Shown here in pieces: positions 7,649 to 14,636 of a stretch of 14,823 nucleotides of DNA. Positions within the stretch are counted from its first letter, which is position 1. Each line of letters starts with the position of its first letter. The notes beneath the pieces were generated by a model. It was not told the DNA's origin. It did no database searches and worked only from the letters and a program-made list of their open reading frames with translations. The position numbers and the translations under genes were made by a program. Source of the stretch: Actinomycetota bacterium (GTDB taxonomy: Bacteria; Actinomycetota; Actinomycetes; S36-B12; UBA5976); NCBI GenBank assembly GCA_026392535.1, contig JAPLBX010000016.1:1-14823 (forward strand), given 5' to 3'.

Positions 7649-7764
7649 TCATCATCATCGAATTCTGCAGAGGCTAGATCAAGGTTTGGGGCTATCAAGC
7701 TCAAGATGAAACCAGCAACTACACCGACTAGCAGTAGGGCGAATAAGCCTTTAAGAACCTTCAT
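7636..7764 (-). CDS. Small single-pass membrane protein, 42 residues, function unknown
   Basis: I do not recognise this gene. It encodes 42 residues. It has a short basic N-terminus (K2, K5), one hydrophobic helix at about 6-25, then an acidic C-terminus containing DDDE at about 36-39. By the positive-inside rule the N-terminus is cytoplasmic and the acidic tail outside. There is no lipobox Cys. The evidence that it is real is the SD: GGAGGA lies 3 nt upstream of the ATG at 7764, next to a clean start, and most of the coding length is neatly membrane-like. It lies alone on the minus strand between cwlM and the aminotransferase gene. In M. tuberculosis the minus-strand Rv3916c occupies the comparable place, but it is far larger and not obviously related. 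Confidence 0.7.
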   Translation of the reverse strand: MKVLKGLFALLLVGVVAGFILSLIAPNLDLASAEFDDDESEF

Positions 7765-7870
7765 GATTCCTCCAATTTCCTGTGCTAATTGTGCTCCTAA
7801 ACCATTAATAGGCTCAAGTTGAGACCCAACGATGAATTACGAGCAGAAATAGGGCAATGTACGCACCCTA

Positions 7871-7876
7871 AGGAGG
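7871..7876 (+). promoter_or_regulatory. Strong ribosome binding site of the aminotransferase gene
   Basis: AGGAGG, the full consensus, lies 6 nt before the ATG at 7883 and fixes that start. It contrasts with the SD-less divergent starts elsewhere in the window. The 118-bp gap between this gene and the divergent small gene must hold promoters for both, but I could not pick a convincing -35/-10 pair. Confidence 0.8.
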
Positions 7877-7882
7877 TGCAAT

Positions 7883-9187
7883 ATGCAACAAGACGGCTCA
7901 CGTTTAGACCCATGGATTTCAAGGTACGCGGCTCGAGCCTCGAGCATGACAGCTAGTGAAATTCGTTCTTTGTTCGCGGTTGCATCCCGCCCTGAGGTGG
8001 TTTCGCTAGCTGGCGGAATGCCATATGTGCAAGCACTAGACCTAGACATGTTGGCTGACGGCTTTGCGAAAATGATTCGTGAACGTGGCGCAACCGCACT
8101 TCAATACGGTTCTGGCCAAGGTGATCCATTCCTGCGCGAACAGATTCTTGAAGTTATGGCTGAGGTTGGAATTAGCGCTAACGCCGACGACGTCGTAGTC
8201 ACCACTGGTTCGCAGATGGCCCTTGATTTGGTGGTACGAGTTTTTTGCGATCCAGGCGATGTGGTTTTAGTTGAATCTCCTTCATACGTTGGCGCACTTG
8301 GAGTTTTCCGTGCATATGAATGTGAAGTGGTTCATGTGCCAATGGAAGAGCAAGGTTTGAATCCAATTGCACTTGAAGAAACTGTCAACCGCCTTGTGAA
8401 AGAAGGAAAGAAGATCAAACTTCTTTACACAATTCCTTCCTACCACAACCCTGCCGGTATTACGCAACCGCCAGAACGTCGTCAACAAGTTCTAGATGTT
8501 GCTCGACGTCATCAACTTGCTGTGTTGGAAGATGATCCTTATGGACTACTTGGCTTCGATGGCAAAGTTCCGCGGGCGATGCGGGCAGACGAGCCGAATC
8601 AAGTTCTATACCTTGGATCTTTTTCTAAAACTATTGCATCTGGCTTAAGAGTTGGCTGGGTATTAGCGCCGCATGGTGTGCGAGAAAAATTAGTGCTTGC
8701 AGCCGAATCCGCAGTTTTGTGTCCATCAAACTTTTCGCAATTAGCGGTTAGCGATTATTTGCAAAACCAACCTTGGCGTGAACAAATTGCGGTATTCCGA
8801 GACACCTACAAACTGCGTCGCGATGCTTTGCTTGACACAATGAAACTACTAATGCCAGCCGGAACAACTTGGACTGTTCCAACCGGTGGTTTCTATTCTT
8901 GGGTAACACTTCCTGAAGGTATTGATTCGCGCGCAATGTTGCCGCGAGCAGTTAATTCACTTGTTGCGTATGTTCCAGGAACAGGCTTCTATGTTGATGG
9001 CCAAGGCAAAGGTGAGTTACGACTTTCATACTGCTACCCAACTCCAGACAGAATTGTTGAAGGTGTGCGTCGTCTTGCTGGCGTTGTTGAACAAGAACTC
9101 GATTTACTTGCAACTTTTGGCCCAGATGCTTTACCGCATACTGAAATGCCAAACTTTGCAAATACTCCTGCACCTAACGTGAGGTAG
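7883..9187 (+). CDS. PLP-dependent aminotransferase, fold type I (LysN/MocR-like)
   Basis: Transfers amino groups between amino acids and 2-oxo acids with pyridoxal phosphate; the substrate cannot be set from the sequence. The 434-residue protein has the fold-I motifs in order: LAGGMP near 42-47, the PLP-phosphate region TTGSQMALDL, the PSYHNPAG motif that contains the cofactor-contacting Asn, EDDPYG with the Asp that pairs to the PLP ring nitrogen, and SFSKT with the Schiff-base lysine K249. GLRVGW follows with its conserved Arg. This pattern is that of 2-aminoadipate, aromatic or branched-chain aminotransferases and of MocR effector domains, but there is no GntR helix-turn-helix. The last 30 or so residues are a low-conservation tail. 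ddl follows after 3 nt. Being fold type I, it is not a D-amino acid aminotransferase, so direct supply of D-Ala to Ddl is unlikely. Confidence 0.93.
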   Translation: MQQDGSRLDPWISRYAARASSMTASEIRSLFAVASRPEVVSLAGGMPYVQALDLDMLADGFAKMIRERGATALQYGSGQGDPFLREQILEVMAEVGISANADDVVVTTGSQMALDLVVRVFCDPGDVVLVESPSYVGALGVFRAYECEVVHVPMEEQGLNPIALEETVNRLVKEGKKIKLLYTIPSYHNPAGITQPPERRQQVLDVARRHQLAVLEDDPYGLLGFDGKVPRAMRADEPNQVLYLGSFSKTIASGLRVGWVLAPHGVREKLVLAAESAVLCPSNFSQLAVSDYLQNQPWREQIAVFRDTYKLRRDALLDTMKLLMPAGTTWTVPTGGFYSWVTLPEGIDSRAMLPRAVNSLVAYVPGTGFYVDGQGKGELRLSYCYPTPDRIVEGVRRLAGVVEQELDLLATFGPDALPHTEMPNFANTPAPNVR

Positions 9188-9190
9188 AGA

Positions 9191-10132
9191 ATGCAAGTTG
9201 TAATTCTGGCTGGCGGTTTGTCACACGAACGCGACGTGTCTGAGAAGTCTGGCCGCCGCCTTGCTGAAGCTTTGCGCGATATTGGTCATGATGTAGTTGT
9301 AAGAGATACTGATGCAGACTTGTTGAAGTTTTTGGCAGACACGAAACCAGATGTGGTTATACCCATGTTGCATGGTGCTGCAGGTGAAGATGGAACTCTA
9401 CGCGATGTATTGACTTCTCTGGACTTGCCTTATGTCGGTTCCGGTCCAGACGCTTGCCGAGTGGCATTCGATAAACCAGTCGCAAAATCTTTAGTAGCGG
9501 CTAAGGGAATCAACGTTCCTAGCGGTGTTGCCCTTCCACACACAACTTTTCGCGACCTCGGCGCTGATGCAGTTATGAAAGCTGTTCTTAATCAAGTTGG
9601 CTTGCCAGCAATGGTTAAACCTGCACGTGGTGGATCGGCGCAAGGCGCAACGATTGTTACGGAAGCAAATCAATTGCCAAGTGCTTTAGTTGGTGCATTT
9701 GCATATAGTGAAGTTGCGCTAATTGAAAAGTTTATTGAAGGAACCGAAGTTGCGGTTTCGGTAATTGAAACCGAAGATGGTTTAAAAGTATTGCCGATAG
9801 TGGAAATTTTGCCAGACAGTGGTTTTTATGATTTTCATCATCGTTACACAGCCGGGATTACCGAATTCTTTTGTCCAGCTCGACTTGATGCTGCAATTGT
9901 GAAAACACTAGAAGATGCAGCCAAAGTGATTCACAGCACATTGCATCTGCGTGACTTCTCTCGAAGTGACTTAATAGTTGATAAACAAGGTGAAGTTTGG
10001 TTTATTGAAGTAAACGTGGCACCTGGTTTAACTGAAACCTCACTCTTCCCGCAGTCTGCTCAAGCTAGCGATACTGACCTTGGTGCAATATTTGATACGC
10101 TAATCAAAATGGCTGTCAAAAGAGGAAAATAA
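9191..10132 (+). CDS. ddl: D-alanine--D-alanine ligase
   Basis: Joins two D-Ala using ATP to make the dipeptide that ends the peptidoglycan stem; cytoplasmic. The 313 residues match the Ddl length of about 300-320. The N-terminal GGLSHERDVSEKSG (8-21) includes the substrate-binding Glu (E13). The ATP-grasp segment has K143 and GGSAQG (147-152), where the usual SSVG is SAQG, with the first Ser kept. The DFHHRYTAG-FFCPA region (214-230) aligns with the omega loop of E. coli DdlB. The metal ligands are D261 in RSDLIVD, E273 and N275 in FIEVN, and TETSLFP (281-287) carries the conserved Ser. A GAGG upstream of the ATG overlaps the aminotransferase stop. The stop overlaps the copZ start by 1 nt (TAATG). 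A related ligase with another specificity is possible but less likely. Confidence 0.92.
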   Translation: MQVVILAGGLSHERDVSEKSGRRLAEALRDIGHDVVVRDTDADLLKFLADTKPDVVIPMLHGAAGEDGTLRDVLTSLDLPYVGSGPDACRVAFDKPVAKSLVAAKGINVPSGVALPHTTFRDLGADAVMKAVLNQVGLPAMVKPARGGSAQGATIVTEANQLPSALVGAFAYSEVALIEKFIEGTEVAVSVIETEDGLKVLPIVEILPDSGFYDFHHRYTAGITEFFCPARLDAAIVKTLEDAAKVIHSTLHLRDFSRSDLIVDKQGEVWFIEVNVAPGLTETSLFPQSAQASDTDLGAIFDTLIKMAVKRGK

Positions 10133-10341
10133 TGTCAACAACTGAAATCAAAGTTTTAGGGATGACCTGCGATCACTGTGTTAATTCGGTCACTGAAGAG
10201 TTGACTGCTATTGCCAGCGTTACTGGGGTTGATGTAGTTCTGGAATCTGGCAAAGTCACAATTCAATCTGACTCAGAGTTAAGCCATGAAGATGTTGTTG
10301 CTGCCATTGAAGAAGCAGGATACGAAGTCATCGGTGCCTAA
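10132..10341 (+). CDS. copZ: Copper chaperone CopZ (HMA domain)
   Basis: Binds Cu(I) in the cytoplasm and hands it to the ATPase encoded next. The 69-residue protein is a single heavy-metal-associated domain with the metal-binding motif GMTCDHC (C13 and C16) and the EEAGYEV segment near the C-terminus. It starts at the ATG overlapping the ddl stop by 1 nt, with GAGG 6 nt upstream inside ddl. It ends in another TAATG overlap with copA, so it is probably translated with both neighbours. No copper-sensing repressor (CsoR, CopY or CueR type) is in the window. Confidence 0.95.
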   Translation: MSTTEIKVLGMTCDHCVNSVTEELTAIASVTGVDVVLESGKVTIQSDSELSHEDVVAAIEEAGYEVIGA

Positions 10342-12434
10342 TGCCTAATCAGGTCGATCTTGTTGTTACTGGAATGACCTGTGCATCTTGTGCAATGCGA
10401 ATCGAAAAAAAACTTAACAAGCTTGAAGATGTGAAAGCATCAGTAAATTACGCAACCGGCATCGCACATGTCGAGTTTGGCAAAGAAATCGAAATTGAGT
10501 CTTTAATAAGCACTGTCGATGCCGCTGGCTACAACGCAATTGCCCCAAACCCACTACTTGATGAGCAAGTTGCTAAATGGGAAAAAGAGCATGAAGCGGA
10601 TCTTTTTAGGCGTTGGCTAGTAGGTGCACTAATCGCACTGCCGATTTTTGTGGTGGCAATGTTCGCATCTTTACAATTCTCAAATTGGCAACTAATCGCA
10701 GTAATACTTGCACTCCCGGTTGCAACTTGGACTGCTTGGCCATTGCATCGTGCCATGTTGACAAATGCACAGCACAAATCCACCACAATGGACACACTCG
10801 TAAGCATCGGAGTAATTGCCGCTTACCTTGGTTCCATTTATCAATTGATTTCTGCAAATGGTCATCACCAACCCCACCTTTATATCGACGTGGCTGCAGT
10901 AGTGCCAGTTTTTGTGGTGTTTGGGCGTTGGTTGGAATCTCGCAATAAAAGACAAGCCAGCTCAGCTTTGCGAGCGATTGCAAATGCAACTCCGAAGACT
11001 GCAAACGTATTTCGAGATAATAAATGGCTTGAAATAGATTTAGCAGATATACAAGAAGCGGAATTAGTTTTAGTCGGACCAGAAACAACAATCGCAGTCG
11101 ATGGATTAGTGATATCAGGTAATTCAACAGTGGACATTTCGATGTTGACTGGTGAATCTAAACCACTTTCAGTTTCAACTGGCTCCGAAGTATTTGCTGG
11201 CACGCTAAATCTTGATGGCCAAATCGAACTGACAGTTACTTCAGCCGGTGCGCGTACCAAGATTTCTCAGATTGCATCGCTCGTTGCCACCGCACAAAAC
11301 TCGAAGGCTGAAATTGCTCGCCTTGCTGATCGCATAAGCGCCATCTTTGTCCCAGCTGTTTTAGCCCTGACAGTCACAACCGGAATTCTTTGGTTTTTCT
11401 ACGATTCATCACGAGTAATTGAAGTGATGATTGCCGTATTGGTAATTGCTTGTCCGTGTGCACTAGGTCTAGCAACTCCAACTGCATTAGTTATTGGTTC
11501 TGGTCGAGCAGCACGACTTGGAATTTTGATTGCAGGACCTGAAGTATTTGAACAGAGCACAGATGTCGATACGATAATTTTCGACAAAACTGGAACTTTG
11601 ACCACAGGAAAGATGACAGTCTTTGATAATTCTGTGAGTCTTGAAAATCTTGGAATCCTCAAGGCACTCGCAGAAACAAATCAACATCCTGCATCAATTG
11701 CAATTGCCAATTCCATTGAAGCAGCAACAGCGGAAATCTCGAATATCCAGATGCTTCCCGGTTTAGGGGTTCGAGCAACTCATAACTCAAAAACTGTCGA
11801 ACTTGGAAGTGGAAGGATTCATAGTCTTTCCTTTTCCACACCGGACACCCAGAGTTATTTGTTTCTTGACGGAATGGAGCAGGGCAGTGTCACCCTTGCA
11901 GATACGTTGAATCTTGGCGTTGAGAAAGTACTCGCACAATTACATAAGGCGAAAATCTCGGTGATTGTTGCAACCGGCGACACCTCAACTAATGCTGAGA
12001 AATTAGTTTCGAAGCTACCGATTGATAGTTATATCGCAGGATGCACACCTGAACAGAAACTTGAATTAGTTAAAAACTTGCAATCACAGGGTCACAAAGT
12101 TGCCATGGTTGGAGATGGAACAAACGATGCCCCGGCATTGGCGCAGGCAGACATGAGTATCGCTATTGGCACCGGAACCGACGTTGCAAAAGCTGCAGCA
12201 GATATAACTCTCTTACGTCCAGAACTCACTCTTGTGCCAACCGCGATTTCATTATCTCGTAAAACTCTTGGTGTGATTAAGCAAAATCTGTTTTGGGCAT
12301 TTGGTTACAACGTGGCAGCTATTCCATTGGCAATGACTGGAAGGCTAAGTCCAATGATTGCTGGAATTGCAATGAGTGCATCAAGTGTTTTGGTGGTTTC
12401 TAATTCACTTCGACTTCGCAAAATAAAGATTTAG
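10341..12434 (+). CDS. copA: Copper-exporting P-type ATPase (P1B-1)
   Basis: Pumps Cu(I) out of the cytoplasm at the expense of ATP. The 697-residue protein has one N-terminal HMA domain with GMTCASC (C14, C17). Motifs then follow in order: actuator loop TGES at 270-273, the transmembrane metal site C371-P372-C373, phosphorylation loop DKTGT with D415, the P1B HP dipeptide H449-P450, and the hinge GDGTND at 591-596. The last two helices contain YN and MSASS followed by NSLRL, the pattern of monovalent copper (P1B-1) pumps rather than zinc or cobalt pumps. Start overlaps copZ by 1 nt (TAATG) with only a weak SD, so it probably relies on reinitiation. Its stop overlaps the stop of the convergent pheA gene by 3 nt. 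Confidence 0.97.
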   Translation: MPNQVDLVVTGMTCASCAMRIEKKLNKLEDVKASVNYATGIAHVEFGKEIEIESLISTVDAAGYNAIAPNPLLDEQVAKWEKEHEADLFRRWLVGALIALPIFVVAMFASLQFSNWQLIAVILALPVATWTAWPLHRAMLTNAQHKSTTMDTLVSIGVIAAYLGSIYQLISANGHHQPHLYIDVAAVVPVFVVFGRWLESRNKRQASSALRAIANATPKTANVFRDNKWLEIDLADIQEAELVLVGPETTIAVDGLVISGNSTVDISMLTGESKPLSVSTGSEVFAGTLNLDGQIELTVTSAGARTKISQIASLVATAQNSKAEIARLADRISAIFVPAVLALTVTTGILWFFYDSSRVIEVMIAVLVIACPCALGLATPTALVIGSGRAARLGILIAGPEVFEQSTDVDTIIFDKTGTLTTGKMTVFDNSVSLENLGILKALAETNQHPASIAIANSIEAATAEISNIQMLPGLGVRATHNSKTVELGSGRIHSLSFSTPDTQSYLFLDGMEQGSVTLADTLNLGVEKVLAQLHKAKISVIVATGDTSTNAEKLVSKLPIDSYIAGCTPEQKLELVKNLQSQGHKVAMVGDGTNDAPALAQADMSIAIGTGTDVAKAAADITLLRPELTLVPTAISLSRKTLGVIKQNLFWAFGYNVAAIPLAMTGRLSPMIAGIAMSASSVLVVSNSLRLRKIKI

Positions 12435-13366
12435 GAATTACCAGATTTTCTAATATTGCTTAACCAAGAATCAGAATCTTTGAATTGCACATCAGACATA
12501 CCTGCATGCATAGTTGGAATCACGCCGTCATGTCTTGGATAAGAACCCAAGTAACGCACCTCGGCACAGATTCGGTGCAAACCTTTCAATGCCTCACCGA
12601 CTCTTTGTTCCGAGATATGTCCTTCGCAATCGATTGAGAAGTAATAATCACCAAGTTGTTTTTGAGTTGGGCGCGATTCAAGACGAGTCAGGTTAACCCC
12701 ACGGACGGAGAATTCGGTAAGGATTTCCAAAAGCGCACCCGCATGATCTTCATGCATGAAAATAACTAGCGTGGTGCGATCAGCACCAGTCATTTCCGGT
12801 GGTGTTGTTGGCCTAGTTACTAAAACAAATCTTGTTCTTGCAGTTGAGTTGTCACCAATTTCATGCGCTAAAACCTTTAGGCCGTAATGTGTGGCTGCGA
12901 TTTCTGCACCAATCGCCGCTTGATAGCGTGATGCTGGATCTGATACTTCTTCAGCTGCAGAAGCTGTCGAAAGTGCTGGCACAACTCGAGCATCGGGCAG
13001 AGCGGTCGAAAGCCAGCCACGACATTGCGCAAAAGCATGTGGGTGGGTGGTGATGAGAGTTACGTCTTCAAGTTTTGTGCCAGGGCGTGCCATCAAGCTG
13101 AACTTCACATTGATTGCAACTTCGTCAATGATTACAAGTGGCTCACCAGATGCAAGTTCGTCTAAAGTTTGTGAGACTGAACCTTCAACACTATTTTCAA
13201 GCGGCACTAAAGCTGCATCAACTTCACCATTGCGCACTGCATCTAAAACAGCAGTGACCGTTTCGAATGGAATTAAGTGCGCATCTTTTGCAGTTTTTAG
13301 TTGTAAAAGTGCGGCTTCAGTAAAAGTTCCCCGCGGGCCTAAGTAAGCGATGTTTTTCACTGTCAC
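12431..13366 (-). CDS. pheA: Prephenate dehydratase with ACT domain
   Basis: Converts prephenate to phenylpyruvate, the committed step to phenylalanine; cytoplasmic. The protein has 311 residues from the GTG at 13366. The dehydratase domain opens with IAYLGPRGTFTE (6-17), has the VPLENSVEGSV segment (54-64), and ends with the catalytic TRF motif at 178-180. The ACT regulatory domain (about 197-275) shows GALL (210-213) and ESRP (230-233), the Phe-binding motifs, so feedback inhibition by phenylalanine is expected. No chorismate mutase domain is present. Two GTG starts compete: 13366 overlaps the DUF4446 stop by 4 nt (GTGA) but is only 2 nt from the GGAG, while 13360 has 8 nt spacing and gives the familiar MKNIAYLGP start. 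The second may be the true one. It converges on copA with no intergenic gap. Confidence 0.96.
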   Translation of the reverse strand: MTVKNIAYLGPRGTFTEAALLQLKTAKDAHLIPFETVTAVLDAVRNGEVDAALVPLENSVEGSVSQTLDELASGEPLVIIDEVAINVKFSLMARPGTKLEDVTLITTHPHAFAQCRGWLSTALPDARVVPALSTASAAEEVSDPASRYQAAIGAEIAATHYGLKVLAHEIGDNSTARTRFVLVTRPTTPPEMTGADRTTLVIFMHEDHAGALLEILTEFSVRGVNLTRLESRPTQKQLGDYYFSIDCEGHISEQRVGEALKGLHRICAEVRYLGSYPRHDGVIPTMHAGMSDVQFKDSDSWLSNIRKSGNS

Positions 13367-13839
13367 TTCTCCTTTGGTCTCGCGTTATCAATAGCTTGAG
13401 TCTCTTCTGGGCTCAGTACGGTTTCTGACTTTCCGGCTGTAATGGTCTTGCTGTAGATGCGACCGATGTTGTGGCCTTGAATTGATGTAATCACAATTCC
13501 GTTTGCTGCATCGTCCAAGATCGCAAGGCTGAACGAAAATTGTCCGCCCATATCCCCAGTGCCGTTGTAACGCACGACTGCTAGATGGCGAAGTGATGCT
13601 GCAACATCTCTTTGGGCAACCACAACTGACTGACCCAAGCGGGTCACCTTTTCAAGTAAATCATCAACCCGTTCAGCCTGAGCAATTCCAGCGGCCAACA
13701 CATCTTCTTCAGAGGCTGTGCCACGGAAAATCAAAATCTGCTTTCTTGCTTTTCGGGCAGACAAAACCGCATAAATTGCCACCAAAAGGGATAATCCCGC
13801 GATTGCAAGTGAAATTGTTATCAAAGTCTCAGTTGGCAT
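13363..13839 (-). CDS. DUF4446 family membrane-anchored protein
   Basis: Function unknown. From the ATG at 13839 the protein has 158 residues. It has an N-terminal transmembrane helix at about 5-26, a basic stretch (ARKARKQ), a helical segment at about 42-75 that could form a coiled coil, and a small conserved domain with VRYNGTGDMGGQFSFSLAILD, typical of DUF4446. The open frame extends 19 codons further up, into the divergent transporter gene, but the 13839 ATG is the natural start because the membrane helix follows at once and a TANNNT element lies 7 nt upstream. Its stop overlaps the first possible pheA start, so the two are probably one transcription unit. The pheA-DUF4446 neighbourhood is, to my knowledge, recurrent in Actinobacteria. 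Confidence 0.85.
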   Translation of the reverse strand: MPTETLITISLAIAGLSLLVAIYAVLSARKARKQILIFRGTASEEDVLAAGIAQAERVDDLLEKVTRLGQSVVVAQRDVAASLRHLAVVRYNGTGDMGGQFSFSLAILDDAANGIVITSIQGHNIGRIYSKTITAGKSETVLSPEETQAIDNARPKEK

Positions 13840-13846
13840 ACGGCAG

Positions 13847-13852
13847 AGCCTA
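13847..13852 (-). promoter_or_regulatory. Candidate -10 element of DUF4446-pheA (leaderless)
   Basis: On the minus strand TAGGCT fits TANNNT, 7 nt before the ATG at 13839. Only a weak AGG could serve as SD. It shares its TA dinucleotide with the candidate -10 of the divergent transporter gene, so the two promoters overlap. Inferred from pattern and spacing only. Confidence 0.45.
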
Positions 13853-13856
13853 CTGT
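13851..13856 (+). promoter_or_regulatory. Candidate -10 element of the GDT1-type transporter (leaderless)
   Basis: TACTGT fits TANNNT and is separated by 6 nt from the ATG at 13863, exactly the spacing that would place the first transcribed base at the A of the start codon. There is no SD. The element overlaps the oppositely oriented -10 of DUF4446 by two bases. The whole divergent gap is 23 bp. Confidence 0.45.
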
Positions 13857-13862
13857 GTGCCA

Positions 13863-14465
13863 ATGCGCTTTGACCTAGTTGTATTCCTGACCACATTTGC
13901 CTTCATTTTGCCAGCGGAATTACCCGATAAATCCTTCATTGTGACTCTCGTTCTAGCCACCAAACAAAAGCGGTCGGCTGTTTGGGTCGGTGCTTCTATT
14001 GCCTTTGGTCTGCAAGCAATTATCGCCGTCTCGGCCGGTCAGCTCCTAACCAAACTTCCACACGATCTGGTTGCCGGAATTGTCATGATGATCTTCGCAA
14101 TTGGTGCAATTGTTTTGTATAGAAGCGCTTGGAAAGAGCGAGGTTTACATCTCGAAGCGGAGCAAATCGTTGCGAAAGTGCAAAAAACTTGGTTTGGTGC
14201 TGCACTTTTAACTCTGGGAATTGTTTTCACAGCCGAATGGGGAGACATCACTCAACTAAGTGCGGCCGCAAATTCTGCTGCAACTGGAAATGCACTTTCG
14301 GTTGGCCTTGGCGCTTGGTTGGCAGAAATTACCGTTGCAGGCTTAGGTGTTTGGCTGGGTAATCGAATCAAAGACAAGCTTCGTCCTGACATTTTGCATT
14401 TAGTCACAGCAATCGTCTTAACAATCTTTGCATTCGTCGCATTGTCAGAACTTATTAACTATTGA
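13863..14465 (+). CDS. TMEM165/GDT1 (UPF0016) family cation transporter
   Basis: Membrane transporter of a family known to move Mn2+ and/or Ca2+ in exchange for H+; in bacteria, members act as Mn2+ exporters. The protein has 200 residues and about six transmembrane helices in two related halves. Each half carries one copy of the family motif E-x-G-D-[KR]-[ST]: here E19-L-P-D-K-S in the first and E125-W-G-D-I-T in the second. The first has Pro for Gly and the second Ile for the basic residue. A charged cytoplasmic loop (about 89-107) joins the halves. The ATG at 13863 was chosen because the first helix follows at once; the longer open frame upstream is antisense to the DUF4446 gene. Ion specificity cannot be read from the sequence. 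Confidence 0.9.
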   Translation: MRFDLVVFLTTFAFILPAELPDKSFIVTLVLATKQKRSAVWVGASIAFGLQAIIAVSAGQLLTKLPHDLVAGIVMMIFAIGAIVLYRSAWKERGLHLEAEQIVAKVQKTWFGAALLTLGIVFTAEWGDITQLSAAANSAATGNALSVGLGAWLAEITVAGLGVWLGNRIKDKLRPDILHLVTAIVLTIFAFVALSELINY

Positions 14466-14584
14466 TTTGAGGTATTGAAACGAAAGTTCATCTGCAAATT
14501 CGTGCATCAGAATTTAACAAAATTAATCAGACACGCGTCAATTAAAATTTGCGCCGAAGCATGATTGCCCCTAAATTTGACTCA

Positions 14585-14628
14585 CTCGGTCGCTGTCGCA
14601 TCCCCCGTCGGCAGCGACCGAGCTTTTT
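14585..14628 (+). terminator. Rho-independent terminator
   Basis: A perfect 11-bp GC-rich stem (CTCGGTCGCTG with CAGCGACCGAG), extendable by about three further pairs including one G-U, is followed by C and TTTTT. Orientation is plus strand. It lies about 120 nt after the transporter stop; the 14466-14584 stretch between them has no gene I can recognise and is AT-rich. It could end the transporter message with a long 3' UTR, or a short RNA that starts within the gap. It also faces the 3' end of the minus-strand oxidase fragment. Confidence 0.8.
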
Positions 14629-14636
14629 AATATCCA

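Noticed and set aside
7883..10132. Aminotransferase-ddl pair as a dedicated D-alanine supply module
   Set aside because: D-amino acid aminotransferases are fold type IV, while this protein has the fold type I motifs (NPAG, DDPYG, SFSKT), so it is unlikely to make D-Ala.
10606..11260. Overlapping open frames on both strands inside copA
   Set aside because: copA is continuous with all P1B ATPase motifs; the others are shadows with no SD or family features.
13593..13862. A 90-codon upstream extension of the GDT1 transporter frame
   Set aside because: It is antisense to the DUF4446 coding region, is not membrane-like, and would place a long hydrophilic leader before the normal first helix.
14466..14530. 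Twenty-codon minus-strand ORF beginning MHEFADEL
   Set aside because: No SD, very short, and it runs antisense into the end of the transporter gene; nothing supports it beyond a start and a stop.
14585..14622. Perfect 11-bp inverted repeat as a mobile-element end or attachment site
   Set aside because: It is closely followed by a T-run and lies downstream of a gene, which a terminator explains fully; no second copy was noticed in the window.
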